Shown piece after piece: positions 11,301-20,389 of a stretch of DNA of 64,000 bases. The notes below the pieces were generated by a model. It searched no databases. It saw nothing but the letters and a program-made list of their open reading frames with translations, and was not told the DNA's origin. A program made the translations under genes and the position numbers. This DNA comes from Eudorina sp. 2006-703-Eu-15. Taxonomy: Eukaryota; Chlorophyta; Chlorophyceae; Chlamydomonadales; Volvocaceae. Where the stretch lies: positions 1 through 64,000 of the forward strand of contig BDSI01000183.1 of the NCBI GenBank assembly GCA_003117195.1. Reading direction: 5' to 3'. Every line of letters begins with the position of its first letter. Position 1 is the first letter of the stretch.

Positions 11301-12597
11301 TCGCTGTATTGATTGGCAAAAGGGGGTGCGGGGTGGTTTGAGGCGGATGCGGGGGGTCGCTGGAGTCGCTGGAGTCGTGTGTTGGGAGGGGGGAATGGCG
11401 CACGTGTTTGTTCTCTCTGGGGGGGAAGGCAGCCGGAGGAGCGGAGGGCGGCGGGCTGGCGCAGTTGCGGTGTTGATTGACAGCAAAGCAGAGGGAGGGC
11501 GAGGGGGAAAGGGCTGAGGGGGGAAAGGGGGGAAGGGTGCTGATGGTGGAGAGGAGTGACGGAGGCCACTTGCCGTTACCCATTACGCCATTAGACTTGC
11601 AACCTGCCCGGCCCCCCATCCTGCTTTTGCCCCCGGGTGCCCCCTCCCCCTCCCCCGCAGGTCGTGTACGAATGGGCCAGGGGTATGCCCTTCGCCGCCA
11701 TCACGGAGCTCACAGACGTTATGGAGGGCTCCATCGTCAGGGCGATGGTGCGGCTGGATGGGGCGTGCAGGGAGCTGCAGGTGAAGGGGGGGGAGGGGGG
11801 GGAAGGGGAGGGGTGGCGGGTGGGGGGGAGGGAGGGAGGGGGGTAGGGGGGGAAGGGGGAGGAGTGGCGGGTGGGGGCGAAACGGATCTGGGAGGGCGGG
11901 GGAGGGGAGTTGCAGGGGGAGTTGCATAGGGCGGGGCAGACAGGGCAGGGGAAAGATAGGAATATGGCGCGGAGGGGGGCGGGGGTGGGGTAGCAGCTGA
12001 AATCCTAGAGAGAGGGGGGAAGGAGGCCGGGAGGGGGAGGAGGCGGAGGGTCTGCGGCGGGCCGTCATGCGCTGCGGGGAGTGAGGGAAGTGCGGGGAGT
12101 GCGGGGAGTGGAGTTTGGGGGACGGGCGAAACGAGGGGGGGGTTAAGGTTGGCGGGAGGTGGCGGGAGGTGATGGGAGGTGATGGGAAGAGGCCGCGTGC
12201 GGGGATGGGGTCCGGACGCCCCCCCTTCCCGGCGCCCCCCCCCCTTCCCGGCGCCCGCCCCCCTTCCCGGCGCCCGCCCCCCTTCCCGCCGGTTCCCTTC
12301 CCGCTACCACGCCCCCGCATCCCCCCCAACCTCTTTGCTCGGGCTTCTCCCTCCCCCACCCCCACCCCCACCCCCACCCCCACCCCCACCCCCAACCCCA
12401 ACCCCAACCCCACCCCCACCCCCACCCCCACCCGGTCCTCCCTTACCGCTCTTCTCGCCCCCCCGCTCTCCCCCGGGGCCCCCCCAAAGGACGCGGCTCG
12501 GGTGATGGGCAACACGGCCCTGTTCCAGCTGATGCAGGCGGCCAGTGCCGCCATCAAGCGGGACGTCATCTTTGCGGCCTCGCTGTACGTGGCGTGA
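280..12597 (+). CDS. SKI2: SKI2-type DExH-box RNA helicase, 3' 22 exons (5' end outside window)
   Basis: Helicase of the Ski complex, which feeds RNA to the cytoplasmic exosome. Exons read with consistent phase: 280-409, 782-871, 1328-1417, 1813-1929, 2143-2493, 2641-2794, 2992-3118, 3581-3691, 4655-4752, 5110-5144, 5552-5736, 6216-6425, 6697-7165, 7648-7819, 8118-8397, 8970-9026, 9592-9669, 10074-10184, 10566-10661, 10988-11149, 11661-11780, 12490-12597 (TGA). Visible motifs are Walker A end SAGKT, the DEVH box (1367-1378), [47 protein letters not shown] and [12 protein letters not shown] across exons 10-11. The C-terminal Ski2/Mtr4-like helical part ends [11 protein letters not shown]...[15 protein letters not shown]. 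Exon 5 carries a Gly-rich insert (about 2287-2470) between the RecA domains. Oddities are a 1-base deletion in exon 4 and a GC-AG intron after exon 12. The small exon 16 is the least certain. The conserved RecA motifs and the KRPVPLEH segment fit SKI2 better than MTR4. Confidence 0.93.
442..471 (+). repeat. Short copy of the GTGTGTTTAGAA dispersed repeat
   Basis: GTGTGTTTAGAAATGCAACC followed by CGCCCG in the SKI2 intron matches the 5' end of the repeat at 51959. Confidence 0.6.
669..701 (+). repeat. Short telomere-like tract in a SKI2 intron
   Basis: The units CTAAAACCCC, TAAAACCCCTAG and AAACCCTAG resemble the volvocine telomere repeat CCCTAAAA. A similar fragment lies at about 60904-60917, and CCCTAAACC-like bits at about 10918-10928 and 37256-37267. 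These look like interstitial remnants, not a chromosome end. Confidence 0.45.
1107..1138 (+). repeat. (CAT)n microsatellite, SKI2 intron
   Basis: About ten perfect CAT triplets. Confidence 0.9.
1571..1634 (+). repeat. (CAGCA)n-type tandem repeat, SKI2 intron
   Basis: CAGCA/CACAGCA units repeat through the intron before exon 4. Confidence 0.85.
1813..1929 (+). other. SKI2 exon 4 with a single-base deletion
   Basis: The exon encodes [20 protein letters not shown] followed by a segment ending at GRT. After the codons for G-R the reading frame slips at about 1901-1906. The family-typical continuation K-R-K-V-I-H-V-T-G appears only in the next frame. The exon is 117 nt, whereas 118 nt is needed to keep phase with exon 5, whose first two bases complete the Gly codon of VTG-TMKRP. 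It is either an assembly or sequencing error or an inactivating mutation. Confidence 0.8.
3165..3181 (-). repeat. Dispersed repeat TGTCTACCAATTTCCTA, inverted copy
   Basis: The minus strand reads the exact 17-mer. Related plus-strand copies are at 5023-5040, 31271-31297 and 49693-49716. Most copies abut C-rich sequence (TACCCCCC). Confidence 0.7.
4077..4277 (+). repeat. G-rich minisatellite, about 12-bp unit (GGGGGGCAAGGT)
   Basis: Tandem copies of a G-run plus CAAGGT with small length changes, inside the long intron before SKI2 exon 9. The runs of four or more G on the coding strand could form quadruplexes. Confidence 0.85.
5006..5050 (+). repeat. Dispersed repeat TGTCTACC family, SKI2 intron copy
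   Basis: CAGTTTGAGAAACTGTCTACC then AATTCCCTATACCCCCC. The copy at 31258-31297 shares CAGTTTGAAAATGTCTACC and the same C-rich end. Confidence 0.7.
5215..5241 (+). repeat. Dispersed repeat TTCGCTGTCTTGATTGACA, SKI2 intron copy
   Basis: Related copies are at 11297-11323 and 18773-18803, and an opposite-orientation match at about 11464-11482. On the minus strand the family encodes M-S-I-K-T-A in the open frame. Confidence 0.65.
5277..5354 (+). repeat. (GACA)n passing into (GGCAGGCG)-type repeat
   Basis: About ten GACA units are followed by GGCAGGCGGGCAGGCAGA-type units in the intron after SKI2 exon 10. Confidence 0.9.
5712..6004 (+). repeat. Partial tandem duplications of the SKI2 exon 11 3' end inside the following intron
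   Basis: The exon end encoding LLRVEDLK with its donor and G-rich intron start (5712-5770) recurs at 5814-5868 with few changes (LLRVEDVK then GTGTGG). The stretch preceding that copy (5790-5822) recurs again at about 5965-6002. The offset between the first two copies is 102 bp. Confidence 0.75.
6426..6696 (+). other. GC-AG intron of the SKI2 gene
   Basis: The exon ends LEAISGQLQ in phase 0 and is followed by GCACGT instead of GT. The nearby GT (in GTGCGT) would break the frame with the next exon, [20 protein letters not shown], which starts after CCCAG at 6696. Only the GC donor keeps phase 0. Confidence 0.6.
9791..9949 (+). repeat. (GGGT)n array of about 40 units, SKI2 intron
   Basis: An almost uninterrupted GGGT tetranucleotide run with a single phase slip near 9880. 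It lies between exons 17 and 18 on the transcribed sense strand and is a strong G-quadruplex candidate in DNA and pre-mRNA. Confidence 0.95.
11294..11323 (+). repeat. Dispersed repeat TTTCGCTGTATTGATTGGCA, second SKI2 intron copy
   Basis: CGATTTCGCTGTATTGATTG matches the family with two changes. A related inverted piece (TTGATTGACAGCAAA) follows at about 11471. Confidence 0.55.
12352..12434 (+). repeat. (CCCCCA)n repeat in the last SKI2 intron
   Basis: CCCCCA/CCCCAA hexamers sit upstream of the last exon and may serve as its extended C-rich tract. Confidence 0.85.
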
Positions 12598-12683
12598 GGG
12601 TTGGGTGGGGTTGAGTTGGGGGTGATTGAGGTGGGGGGTGTCGGATGGGGCGGTTCGCGGTGCATTGGTGCAACAAGAGGGGT

Positions 12684-12738
12684 GCGGATGCGGATGCGGA
12701 TGCGGATGCGGATGCGGATGCGGATGCGGATGCGGATG
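12684..12738 (+). repeat. (GCGGAT)n hexanucleotide repeat
   Basis: Nine tandem GCGGAT units in the SKI2 3' UTR or just after it. Confidence 0.95.
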
Positions 12739-12909
12739 TGTGTGAAGAAGATGATCAAGAAGATGAAGACCAGCGGGGGAGGAAGGCTGGGGAGGAGGGC
12801 GAGGGGTGGAGGAGGAGGAGGAGGAGGAGGCGGGCCTGCTTGCTTTCCTGCCTGCCCGCCCGGGCGGAGAGCGCCCGCAGTGCGGGTTACGGCACACCAA
12901 GTCCAAGGT

Positions 12910-12914
12910 TGTAA
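12910..12914 (+). terminator. TGTAA poly(A) signal candidate for SKI2
   Basis: TGTAA lies 313 nt after the SKI2 stop. This pentamer is the usual poly(A) signal of volvocine algae. Position and strand fit, but a 5-mer alone is weak evidence. Confidence 0.4.
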
Positions 12915-13053
12915 TCCTCATTTGTCGTACTGTACGTCAGGAGAGCACTTTGCATGATGGCGGGCGGGGCGCAACGGGCCTGTTTCGGTAACCATGTACG
13001 GCAGAGCCTGCGTCGCCACTTCCCCTTACTCGCCACTGAGGGGGAGGGGAGGG

Positions 13054-13238
13054 GCCCGGCCCCGGCCCCGGCCCCGGCCCCGGCCCCGGCCCCGGCCCCG
13101 GCCCCGGCCCCGGCCCCGGCCCGGCCCCGGCCCCGGCCCCGGCCCGGCCCCGGCCCCGGCCCCGGCCCCGGCCCCGGCCCCGGCCCCGGCCCCGGCCCCG
13201 GCCCCGGCCCCGGCCCCGGCCCCGGCCCCGGCCCCGGC
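13054..13238 (+). repeat. (GGCCCC)n hexanucleotide array
   Basis: About 30 GGCCCC units with two short phase slips (CCCGGCCCGGCC), giving Gly-Pro, Gly-Arg/Pro-Arg and Gly-Ala dipeptide frames on the two strands. These frames are a by-product of the repeat, not genes. Confidence 0.95.
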
Positions 13239-13573
13239 CATTCTCTTGAGGGCGGGTGGGGCCCCTCGGTGCCCCTCGGTGCCCCTCGGGCCATCCCCAG
13301 GGTTTGTGGTTCCGGAGCGGATCGGACCGTTGACCGCACTGGTGGCTTTCTCTGGGGCTGAAACCCCCAAATGCCAAACCAATAAAACCGATTGCGCAGG
13401 GACCCCTGGAGCAGTAGCCTCCACCGGTTTATCTAGGAAAGGGTCTATGCTCCAGGGGTGGGTGAGTGGGTCGGACGAACGGGAGGGCCTCCTCCTCTGC
13501 CGGGTGGCATTCGCTTCCGGTCCCCGCCCGACGTGGCTACGGTGGCGGCGGTGTGCGGTATTATGATACTACA

Positions 13574-13635
13574 GGTCAGGTGACACTACCGCGGTTAGGC
13601 GGTTTAAGGTCCTGGGTTCGAGTCCTAGGGTGACC
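13574..13635 (+). ncRNA. tRNA-like segment with Pol III B-box (SINE head or tRNA relic)
   Basis: GGTTCGAGTCC matches the B-box. The surrounding bases fold as a T-arm with a 7-nt loop TTCGAGT, followed by a GGTGACC acceptor-like 3' strand. GGTCAGG upstream pairs with it at only 5 of 7 positions, and the span (62 nt) is too short for a normal tRNA. A degenerate tRNA or SINE head is more likely than a functional tRNA. Confidence 0.35.
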
Positions 13636-13639
13636 CCCG

Positions 13640-15122
13640 ACATTGTTCGGGAGCATGAGATTATGGCTAGCTGCTGAGATGTGGAGTTGAGATCACAGTT
13701 GATGGATTGAGATTCGCACGCTAGATCGGTGGCGATTTCTGAACCCTCTGTCTCTACGGATGTGCGGGTGAATGGATGAGGTGGGATCCTTAGTTGGCAG
13801 GATCAACCGCCTTGGACCCACGGTTCGTATGGCGTAGGTGTGGTGTGATGATGGTTGAAGGTGTCCTGCAGCATCATATAAAACCGCGACACAAACCCTT
13901 AGACAGCGCCCGGAAGCCTATCCACACTGTATCGGTACTACTACTATAACGAGACCGACGCGGGAAAAAATGAGCTCAACATGTTTTTTATTTATGCATA
14001 AAAATCATTCATTAAATAACCATAATGAGCTGGTGGATAGCAAACGTGCGCTTGCACTGCTACTACAGACCCCGTGTCCGGAAACGTCGACCGCGCAGGG
14101 GTGTGGGCGGAGGGCGATTTGCGAAGGGTCCCCGACGCCTTTTCCGCATACTGGTCGTGGAGGCCAGGCATGCCAGGGGAAGATCGTTGCACGGGAACTA
14201 CTCGGACAGGTGATTCGTGATCGGTTAATGCGTTGCAGCATGGATCAACCATAGGCGACCCTTCCGGATTCGTACCGGAAGTTGGGGTGTACGGGGATAT
14301 CCTCTCTGGTGAGGTTGACCCTTCGATTTCGGAAGAAAATCACACTGCCGCTGGCCACTCCCAAACAACTCTAAACTGGTTTAATATATTATCTTTTATT
14401 TAAAATTTCACTTTCAGTAGACTGCAGCAGGGAGGATATCGCCCATCGGGAACTCTAGCAGTTGGAGAAATTTCTGATGCGAGGCGGGCTGAAAGGAAGT
14501 TCATGCACATCGTTGCAAATTTTGTTCAACTGGTATGTCTACTTGAGGTCAGATTGATCGGCCTCGTTTTTATCGTTCAGTGCCACCTATGTCAGACAGC
14601 AACATCCTTGAAAGCTAGTCATATGCCCAAGACATGTTTATTTCTCCATGCGGCACTATTTCCCAGCTTGAGTTATGTACAATAACCATGATGTGGAATG
14701 AGGATTATGGTAAAACAATAGGTCTTTGAACGGCGGGCGGCGGGCGACATTGATTTCGATGCCCTTCCTGGAGACTTTTCCTACCCCGTTCAACTCGTTC
14801 GGACGCAATCCTCCTGTAGCAAACGTGTGTTAGCGCATTTGTTCTGTTGTCGTAGGTTAAATTTCTGAAGTTGCGGGCCACAACAGCTGGTGGCGTAGAG
14901 CTGTAGGTGAGCGAGATTTGTGCTACCGCATGCGCTGGACCCTGGCCCAATGATATAATCATGCATACCTAAATCGATTGAGCTCAGTTGAATAATCATG
15001 ACCGTCCGTCTCTCCGTCCGGGCACATCTCATGGAATCCTGCGGTCCGAGCCCTCATTCCCGTAGCCGTACCTTCATCAGACTCTAATATTAGGTTGTGT
15101 TTTTCTTAAAACAACGCAGAAA
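13640..15122. other. Intergenic, lower-GC stretch with no recognised gene
   Basis: No long frame with coding character. It has AT-rich blocks (about 13970-14050, 14380-14420), a TATAAAA at 13877-13883 with no gene attached, and the probable promoter region of the following gene. The stretch around 14215-14245 resembles about 15525-15545 (shared TGCGTTGCA core), suggesting a dispersed repeat. Confidence 0.5.
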
Positions 15123-18100
15123 ATGGCTCGCTCGGTGCTGCGTGCCCTTCCTCTGGGCGTCATGCTCATCCTCCTGGCAGTCGCTTGTCAAGCGTCCAGC
15201 GAGGACAGCAAGAAGAAAATTGCAGGTACGAGCTCCCTCATGGAGTCCAGAAGATTGATATATGGCTTACGACACTCATTTTGTGCGCACCCACATACAC
15301 CTCTCAAATTGGCCCGCGTAGCGTGGGGTGTTACTTCTGCCGCGCGGCCTGCACAGCTGGTGTCCGGTCTCGAACCTGGACGTCAACGTTTGTGCGGCAT
15401 AACTTAAATGATAAACTGATGTTGACCTCGTGCCAGTGTGCTTGTCGCTGTTGTGACGACCGGAGCGCGAGCGCGGGTTGAGGGCCGATGGAGATGGCAC
15501 TGGGAGCCGGGCGCTTTCGGGGCCGGTTGATGCGTTGCAATAGTCCGGGACCTTACAGCTAGCCACGGGATCTGGGGGCGGATGATACCTTCATGCCTTC
15601 ATGGCTGTTTTGACGAGCAGTCCACTGACGCAGCGGCGTAGCGGTCGGGTGCGTTGATTGCAGCGACGTCGCAGCCCTCCACCCCGGGGGTTGTGAATGA
15701 TTGGCTGCGATCCGCCGCGCGTGCAGCCTCGCCCCGCCACAGCGGTTCCCCAATCCTTGCCCCGCCCCAGCCCCCGGGCCCCGGCCCCAGCCCCCACACG
15801 CCACCGAGCTGACCGATAGCCGAGCTGAACATTCCGGTCCGGCCGGTCATCCTCCGGAGACGGATCGGGCAGGTCCACAACGCACAACCGACAACCGACA
15901 ACCGATAACCCAAAACCCAAAACCCAAAACCCGCCGTCAGCTTGGGGTTGATAGGTGCACTGCGGCAAGTTCTCCCTCTGCAACCTCGCGGCCGCGTCCT
16001 GCCTGCTAGGGGCCCTTGCCTACGGCCAGGACAGGACAGGACGCCCCGAGGGGAGGGGGAGGGGGAGGGGTTCGTGTAGGTTAAGAGCAGGAGCTGGTGG
16101 ACAGGTTCGGGGAAACAGCTGCGGCTGTACGAGCGGGCTATGGAGGAGGGAGGGAGGGAGGGAGGGAGGATGAGGGGGTAGCTAGCAGTGCAGTGCAGGG
16201 CAGGGCAGTTGCCCTCCCGGCCTCCCCCCTCCGCGCATACTCCCCTCCCTTTCGATCCCGCCACCCCATCCGTGCCCACCGTGCCCAACCAAAAACGATG
16301 TTCATGGGACGCGCCGGCGGCGGCGGCGGCGGTGCGAGCGGCGGCATGAGTCGCTGCCGTTAAGGAGCGGTTTCTCCCCCTCGATGCTTGATCCCCCTTC
16401 CCCCCTCCCCTTCCTCCCTTTCCTCCCCCCCCCCGCCCCTATCTCCTCAGCCTGCCCGCCCAAGAAGGGCTACACCACGCTCGCCAACACGGCATGGGTG
16501 TACAGCGCCGTATCCAACGGCAAGAAGACCCACGGGTCGGCGGCGGCCGCGGAGGCCGCCTGCGCCGCGGACAGCAGCTGCGTGGGCTTCAACTTCAACG
16601 GCGCGTCCATCCGTTTGGGCGCCATCAGCGGCGTCGTACAGGTCCCGGGGGCGTGCAGCTACATCAAGAAGAGTAGGTTTTGGAGTTCGTTGGGAGTTTG
16701 TTGGGAGTTTGTTGGGAGTTGGCCCACCGGCGGGTCACGTGGGTCTGAGGGGTACTCGGGGTACAAGGAAATTGAGCGTGTTTCGGGGTGAGCTTACTGC
16801 GGGGTTGGGGTGGAGCACACGAGTGGGGGGGGGGGTACGGAAGGCAGGGGCGGGCGCGGCGGCATTGTTGGGTCGGGCGAAGCAAGGGCGAGGAAGGGAA
16901 GGGCTGAGGGAGGGTTCTCCCTCTCTCCTCTCCACTCCTCTCCTCTCCTCCCTCTGCGCACTGCGCCGCACACCCCCACCGGCACCCGAGGACCCCACCC
17001 TGGACCTCCGCACCCCCTCCCTCCTGACTGCTCTTCTGGAATTCATGTCGAGCAAGACAGATGCCTTTGACCTCAGCGTAGCCGCCGCAACATAAACCAC
17101 CGAAAATGGATCAGAAAGGTGGCCAACAGCAGCTGCCCCGGCGGTTGACGACGCCGTTGCGGTGTATGTAACCGGTGGAAATCAGCCGCCCAGCAATTCG
17201 GAGGCGCGCCCCTGCCCGGTGCGGTAAAACTAGCCTGGTCCCGCGTCCCAACCTAATCGTACTAGCTAAGGTTGCACCATCCGGCAGGCCTGCCCGCCCA
17301 GCTGAGCCAGAGCCGCCCAGCATTTATAACCCAGCTCCCCAACTCCCCCCCCTCCCACCAACCCACGCACACCGCGGCCCCCACCAACCCACCGCACCCA
17401 CACCCATTCCGCCCCGCACACACCCACACACCCATACCCCCTCCTACCCTCCGTCTACCACCACAGTCGGTAACGTATCTGTCCTTTCCGGGTTGGGTTG
17501 GGTTCGCAGTTTGCTTGTTGTGGCACTGCGGCAGCGCGGCCGCGCCGCCACGCGCCCGCGCGCGGTCTCTATCTTTTCGTTTGCTCTGCAGGTACCGCAC
17601 CCCGTAAGTATACTGCGTTATGCTGGGTGTGCCCGGGTTCGTTCTACGGGTTTATTTATTTTTTTCAATTTAACCCCCTCCTGCCCTCCCCCCCCACACA
17701 CACCACCCGCGCAGAGTGCCCGGTGAAGTCCGGCTACACCGCCGTGTACGGCTTCTCCTGGACCCTGGCCGCCTCCGCCTCCGAGACCGTGGCGGCCTCC
17801 GCCGACGCCGCCGAGGCCGCCTGCAGCGGCTCCGACACCTGCAGCGGCTTCAACTCGTTGGGCAAGTACGTGACGGGCGAGATCGCCGGCGAGGTCCCCT
17901 CCCTGGCGCCCGTCTGCACCTACTTCAAGGATGGTGCGTGGCTGCGTGGGTGGTAGTCAGTCGGGGGGGAGGGGGAGGGGAGGGGAGTGGAGGGGTTGGC
18001 GGTGGCAGGAGGTGGGAGGTGGGAGGTGGGGTGTATGGAAGCATGGAAGGGGGAAGAAGGGGTTCAGGGGTGCAATGAGCTGGGCATGGAAGTTGACGGT

Positions 18101-20227
18101 TACGGGATGCTCCGAACTGGGCATGGTAGTTGATGGTTGAGGGGTGCCATAAACTGGGCATGGTAGTTGACGGTTGGGGGGTGCCGTAAACTGGTCATGG
18201 AAGTTGACGGTTACGGGGTGTTCTGAACTGGTCATGGAAGTTGACGGTTACGGGGTGCTCTGAACTGGGCATGGTAGTTGATGGTGAAGGGGTGCCATAA
18301 ACTGGGCATGATACTGCCCAACTCCTTGAGTGTGTGTCTGCGTCTGTGTTCGCGCCCTCCCATCCCCCCTCCAAACCTCACCCGCCCACCCCGCCCCACC
18401 CGTCGCACATTCCTCGAATCTCATGATTTGAAACGCCACAGACTGCGCGGACCGCTACGGCTACACCGCCTACCCCCACACGGCGCTGGAGGCGGTGGCG
18501 GGCGAGGACGGCATCGCGACCGGCCAGCTGGCGGGCGGGCTGGACGAGGCGGCCGAGTTCTGCAAGCTGGACTTCCGCTGTACCGGCTTCTCCAGCGACG
18601 GTTCCTACTACATCGGCGGCGTGTCGCAGCTGGTGCCCAGCGTGGGCGTGTGCTCGTACATCAAGGACCGTAAGTCGGGGGAGGACTGGGTTGGGGGGTG
18701 CGGGGGTTGGGGGTTGGGGGGTTGGGGGGTTGGGGATGTCTACATCGGCGGTTATCGGTTTGTTGCAATTTTGCGGTTTCGCTGTCTTAATTGACATAAG
18801 GGGGTTGGGGTTGCGGGGTTGGGGTTGGGGTTGGGGGTTTGGGGTTGGGGTTGGGGTAGGGGTTGGGGGCTGGGGTTGGGGGTAGGGGTTGGGGTCGGGG
18901 TTGGGGTCGGGATTGGGGTTGGGGTCGGGGTTGGGTGGGGTGGGGTGGGGTTGGGGGGGTTGGGGGTTGGGGGTTGGGGTTGGGGGTTGGGGGTGGGGGG
19001 TTGGGGAGTTGGGGTGGGGGTTGGGGTAGGGGAGTTGGGGTAGGGGAGTTGGGGTTGGGGAGTTGGGGTTGGGGAGTTGGGGTTGGGGAGTTGGGGGTTG
19101 GGGTTGGGGAGTTGGGGTTGGGGAGTTGGGGTTGGGGAGTTGGGGTTGGGGAGTTGGGGTTGGGGAGTTGGGGTTGGGGAGTTGGGGTTGGGGAGTTGGG
19201 GGTTGGGGTTGGTTGGGGGTTGGGGGTTGGGGGTTGGGGTTGGGGGTTGGGGGTTGGGGTGGGGTTGGGGTTGGGAGGTTGAGTTGGGGGGTTGGGGTTG
19301 GGGAGTTGGGGTTGGGGAGTTGGGGTTGGGGGTGGGGGGGGGTGGGGAGTTGGGGTGGGGAGTTGGGGTGGGGAGTTGGGGTAGGGGAGTTGGGGTAGGG
19401 GAGTTGGGGTTGGGGTTGGGGAGTTGGGGTTGGGGTTGGGGAGTTGGGGTTGGGGAGTTGGGGTTGGGGAGGTGGGGTTGGGGAGGTGGGGTTGGGGAGT
19501 TGGGGTTGGGGGGTTGGGGTTGGGGAGTTGGGGTTGGGGGGTTGGGGTTGGGGGGTTGGGGTTGGGGGGTTGGGGTTGGGGGGTGGGGGTTGGGGGTTGG
19601 GGTTGGGGGGTTGGGGTTGGAGGGGTTGGGGTTGGGGTTGGGGGGGGGTGTTGGGGTAGGAATGGGTGGGGTCTCCGCGGTGCACTGAGGGGCGATCACT
19701 TGGGGGGTTGCGGGGTGGTGCAGCAAAAATAAAGACGACGTGATTCCGCCTGTTCTCTACCGGATGCGGTGCGGACCCGCCCCACGAGTCTCAGCCGACA
19801 CGCCTCCACTCCGCCGCACCCCAAAGCTCACCATCCTCCCGGATCCCCCAATGCCGCTCCCCCCCGCCACCCCGACCACCCCCCCTTCCCGGTGGTCGAT
19901 TCCGCCGCCCCGAAACCCCCCACACCCCGCCCCACCCCACGGCCCCCAGCCTGCCCGCCCATGGCCGGCTTCATCGTCTACGCCGACGCCAACCTGGTCA
20001 AGGACGCGTACGACGGGCGCCAGTCCGCCAAGTGCTTCACGGACGTGTACAAGGCCTGCAAGGAGAACTCCACCTGCAAGGCCTTCAACAACCTGCGCTA
20101 TGTGTGGAACTCGTTGCCGCATCACGACAACCTGGAGTCGCAGCTTGACGACGCGACCGGCGTGTGCTTCTACGTGAAGATTGAGGAGACCGCCGACGGC
20201 CGGCCGGAGGATGAGGCGGACCGTTAA
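15123..20227 (+). CDS. Secreted protein with four PAN/Apple-like Cys-rich domains (paralog A)
   Basis: Exons: 15123-15225, 16451-16672, possible microexon 17592-17603, 17715-17933, 18442-18669, 19950-20227 (TAA). Exon 1 encodes a signal peptide ([20 protein letters not shown] then ACQAS). Each later exon is one domain with phase-1 borders. The domain pattern is C-P-x3-G-Y near the start, then A-A-C-x5-C-x-G-F, then C-x-Y-(I/F/V)-K at the end. Domain 4 differs: an extra Cys, C-K-A-F-N-N-L-R-Y and a longer loop before GVCFYVKI, plus an acidic tail. The Cys and Gly-Phe layout recalls PAN/Apple adhesion modules, but I cannot assign a family with certainty. The product is probably extracellular (matrix or cell surface). 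A close paralog follows in tandem at 24449-28421. Confidence 0.8.
17592..17603 (+). other. Possible 12-nt microexon of paralog A
   Basis: GTACCGCACCCC is flanked by a good acceptor (CTCTGCAG) and a perfect-looking donor (GTAAGT). It is phase-neutral: included, it inserts four residues between domains 1 and 2; skipped, the frame is unchanged. Confidence 0.4.
18078..18311 (+). repeat. 37-bp tandem repeat (about 6.3 copies) in an intron of paralog A
   Basis: The core AACTGGGCATGGTAGTTGA recurs at 18115, 18152, 18189, 18226, 18263 and 18300. Copies alternate between GGTAGTTG and GGAAGTTG variants. It lies between the exons for domains 2 and 3. Confidence 0.9.
18773..18803 (+). repeat. Dispersed repeat TTCGCTGTCTTAATTGACA, paralog A intron copy
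   Basis: GGTTTCGCTGTCTTAATTGA followed by CATAAGGGG, the same core as 5215-5241, directly before the G-rich minisatellite. Confidence 0.65.
18800..19655 (+). repeat. Large G-rich minisatellite (GGGGTTGGGGAGTT-type) in an intron of paralog A
   Basis: About 850 bp of units built from GGGGTT, GGGGAGTT and GGGGGTT on the sense strand, with runs of four or more G spaced by TT or AGTT throughout. Nearly every window could form a G-quadruplex. The intron is 18670-19949. Confidence 0.95.
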
Positions 20228-20250
20228 GAGAGAGAGAGAGCTGGGCCCCC

Positions 20251-20386
<136 letters not shown>

Positions 20387-20389
20387 CCT

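Noticed and set aside
12954..13424. Gly-Pro, Gly-Arg and Gly-Ala frames
   Set aside because: They come from the (GGCCCC)n array. No flanking coding sequence supports a protein.
13877..13883. TATAAAA as promoter of paralog A
   Set aside because: It is 1.24 kb from the start codon with no transcript unit visible between, so assignment would be guesswork.
18378..19726. Minus-strand Pro/Asn/Thr-rich frames of 300-430 codons
   Set aside because: They are reverse reading of the GGGGTT minisatellite in an intron of paralog A.
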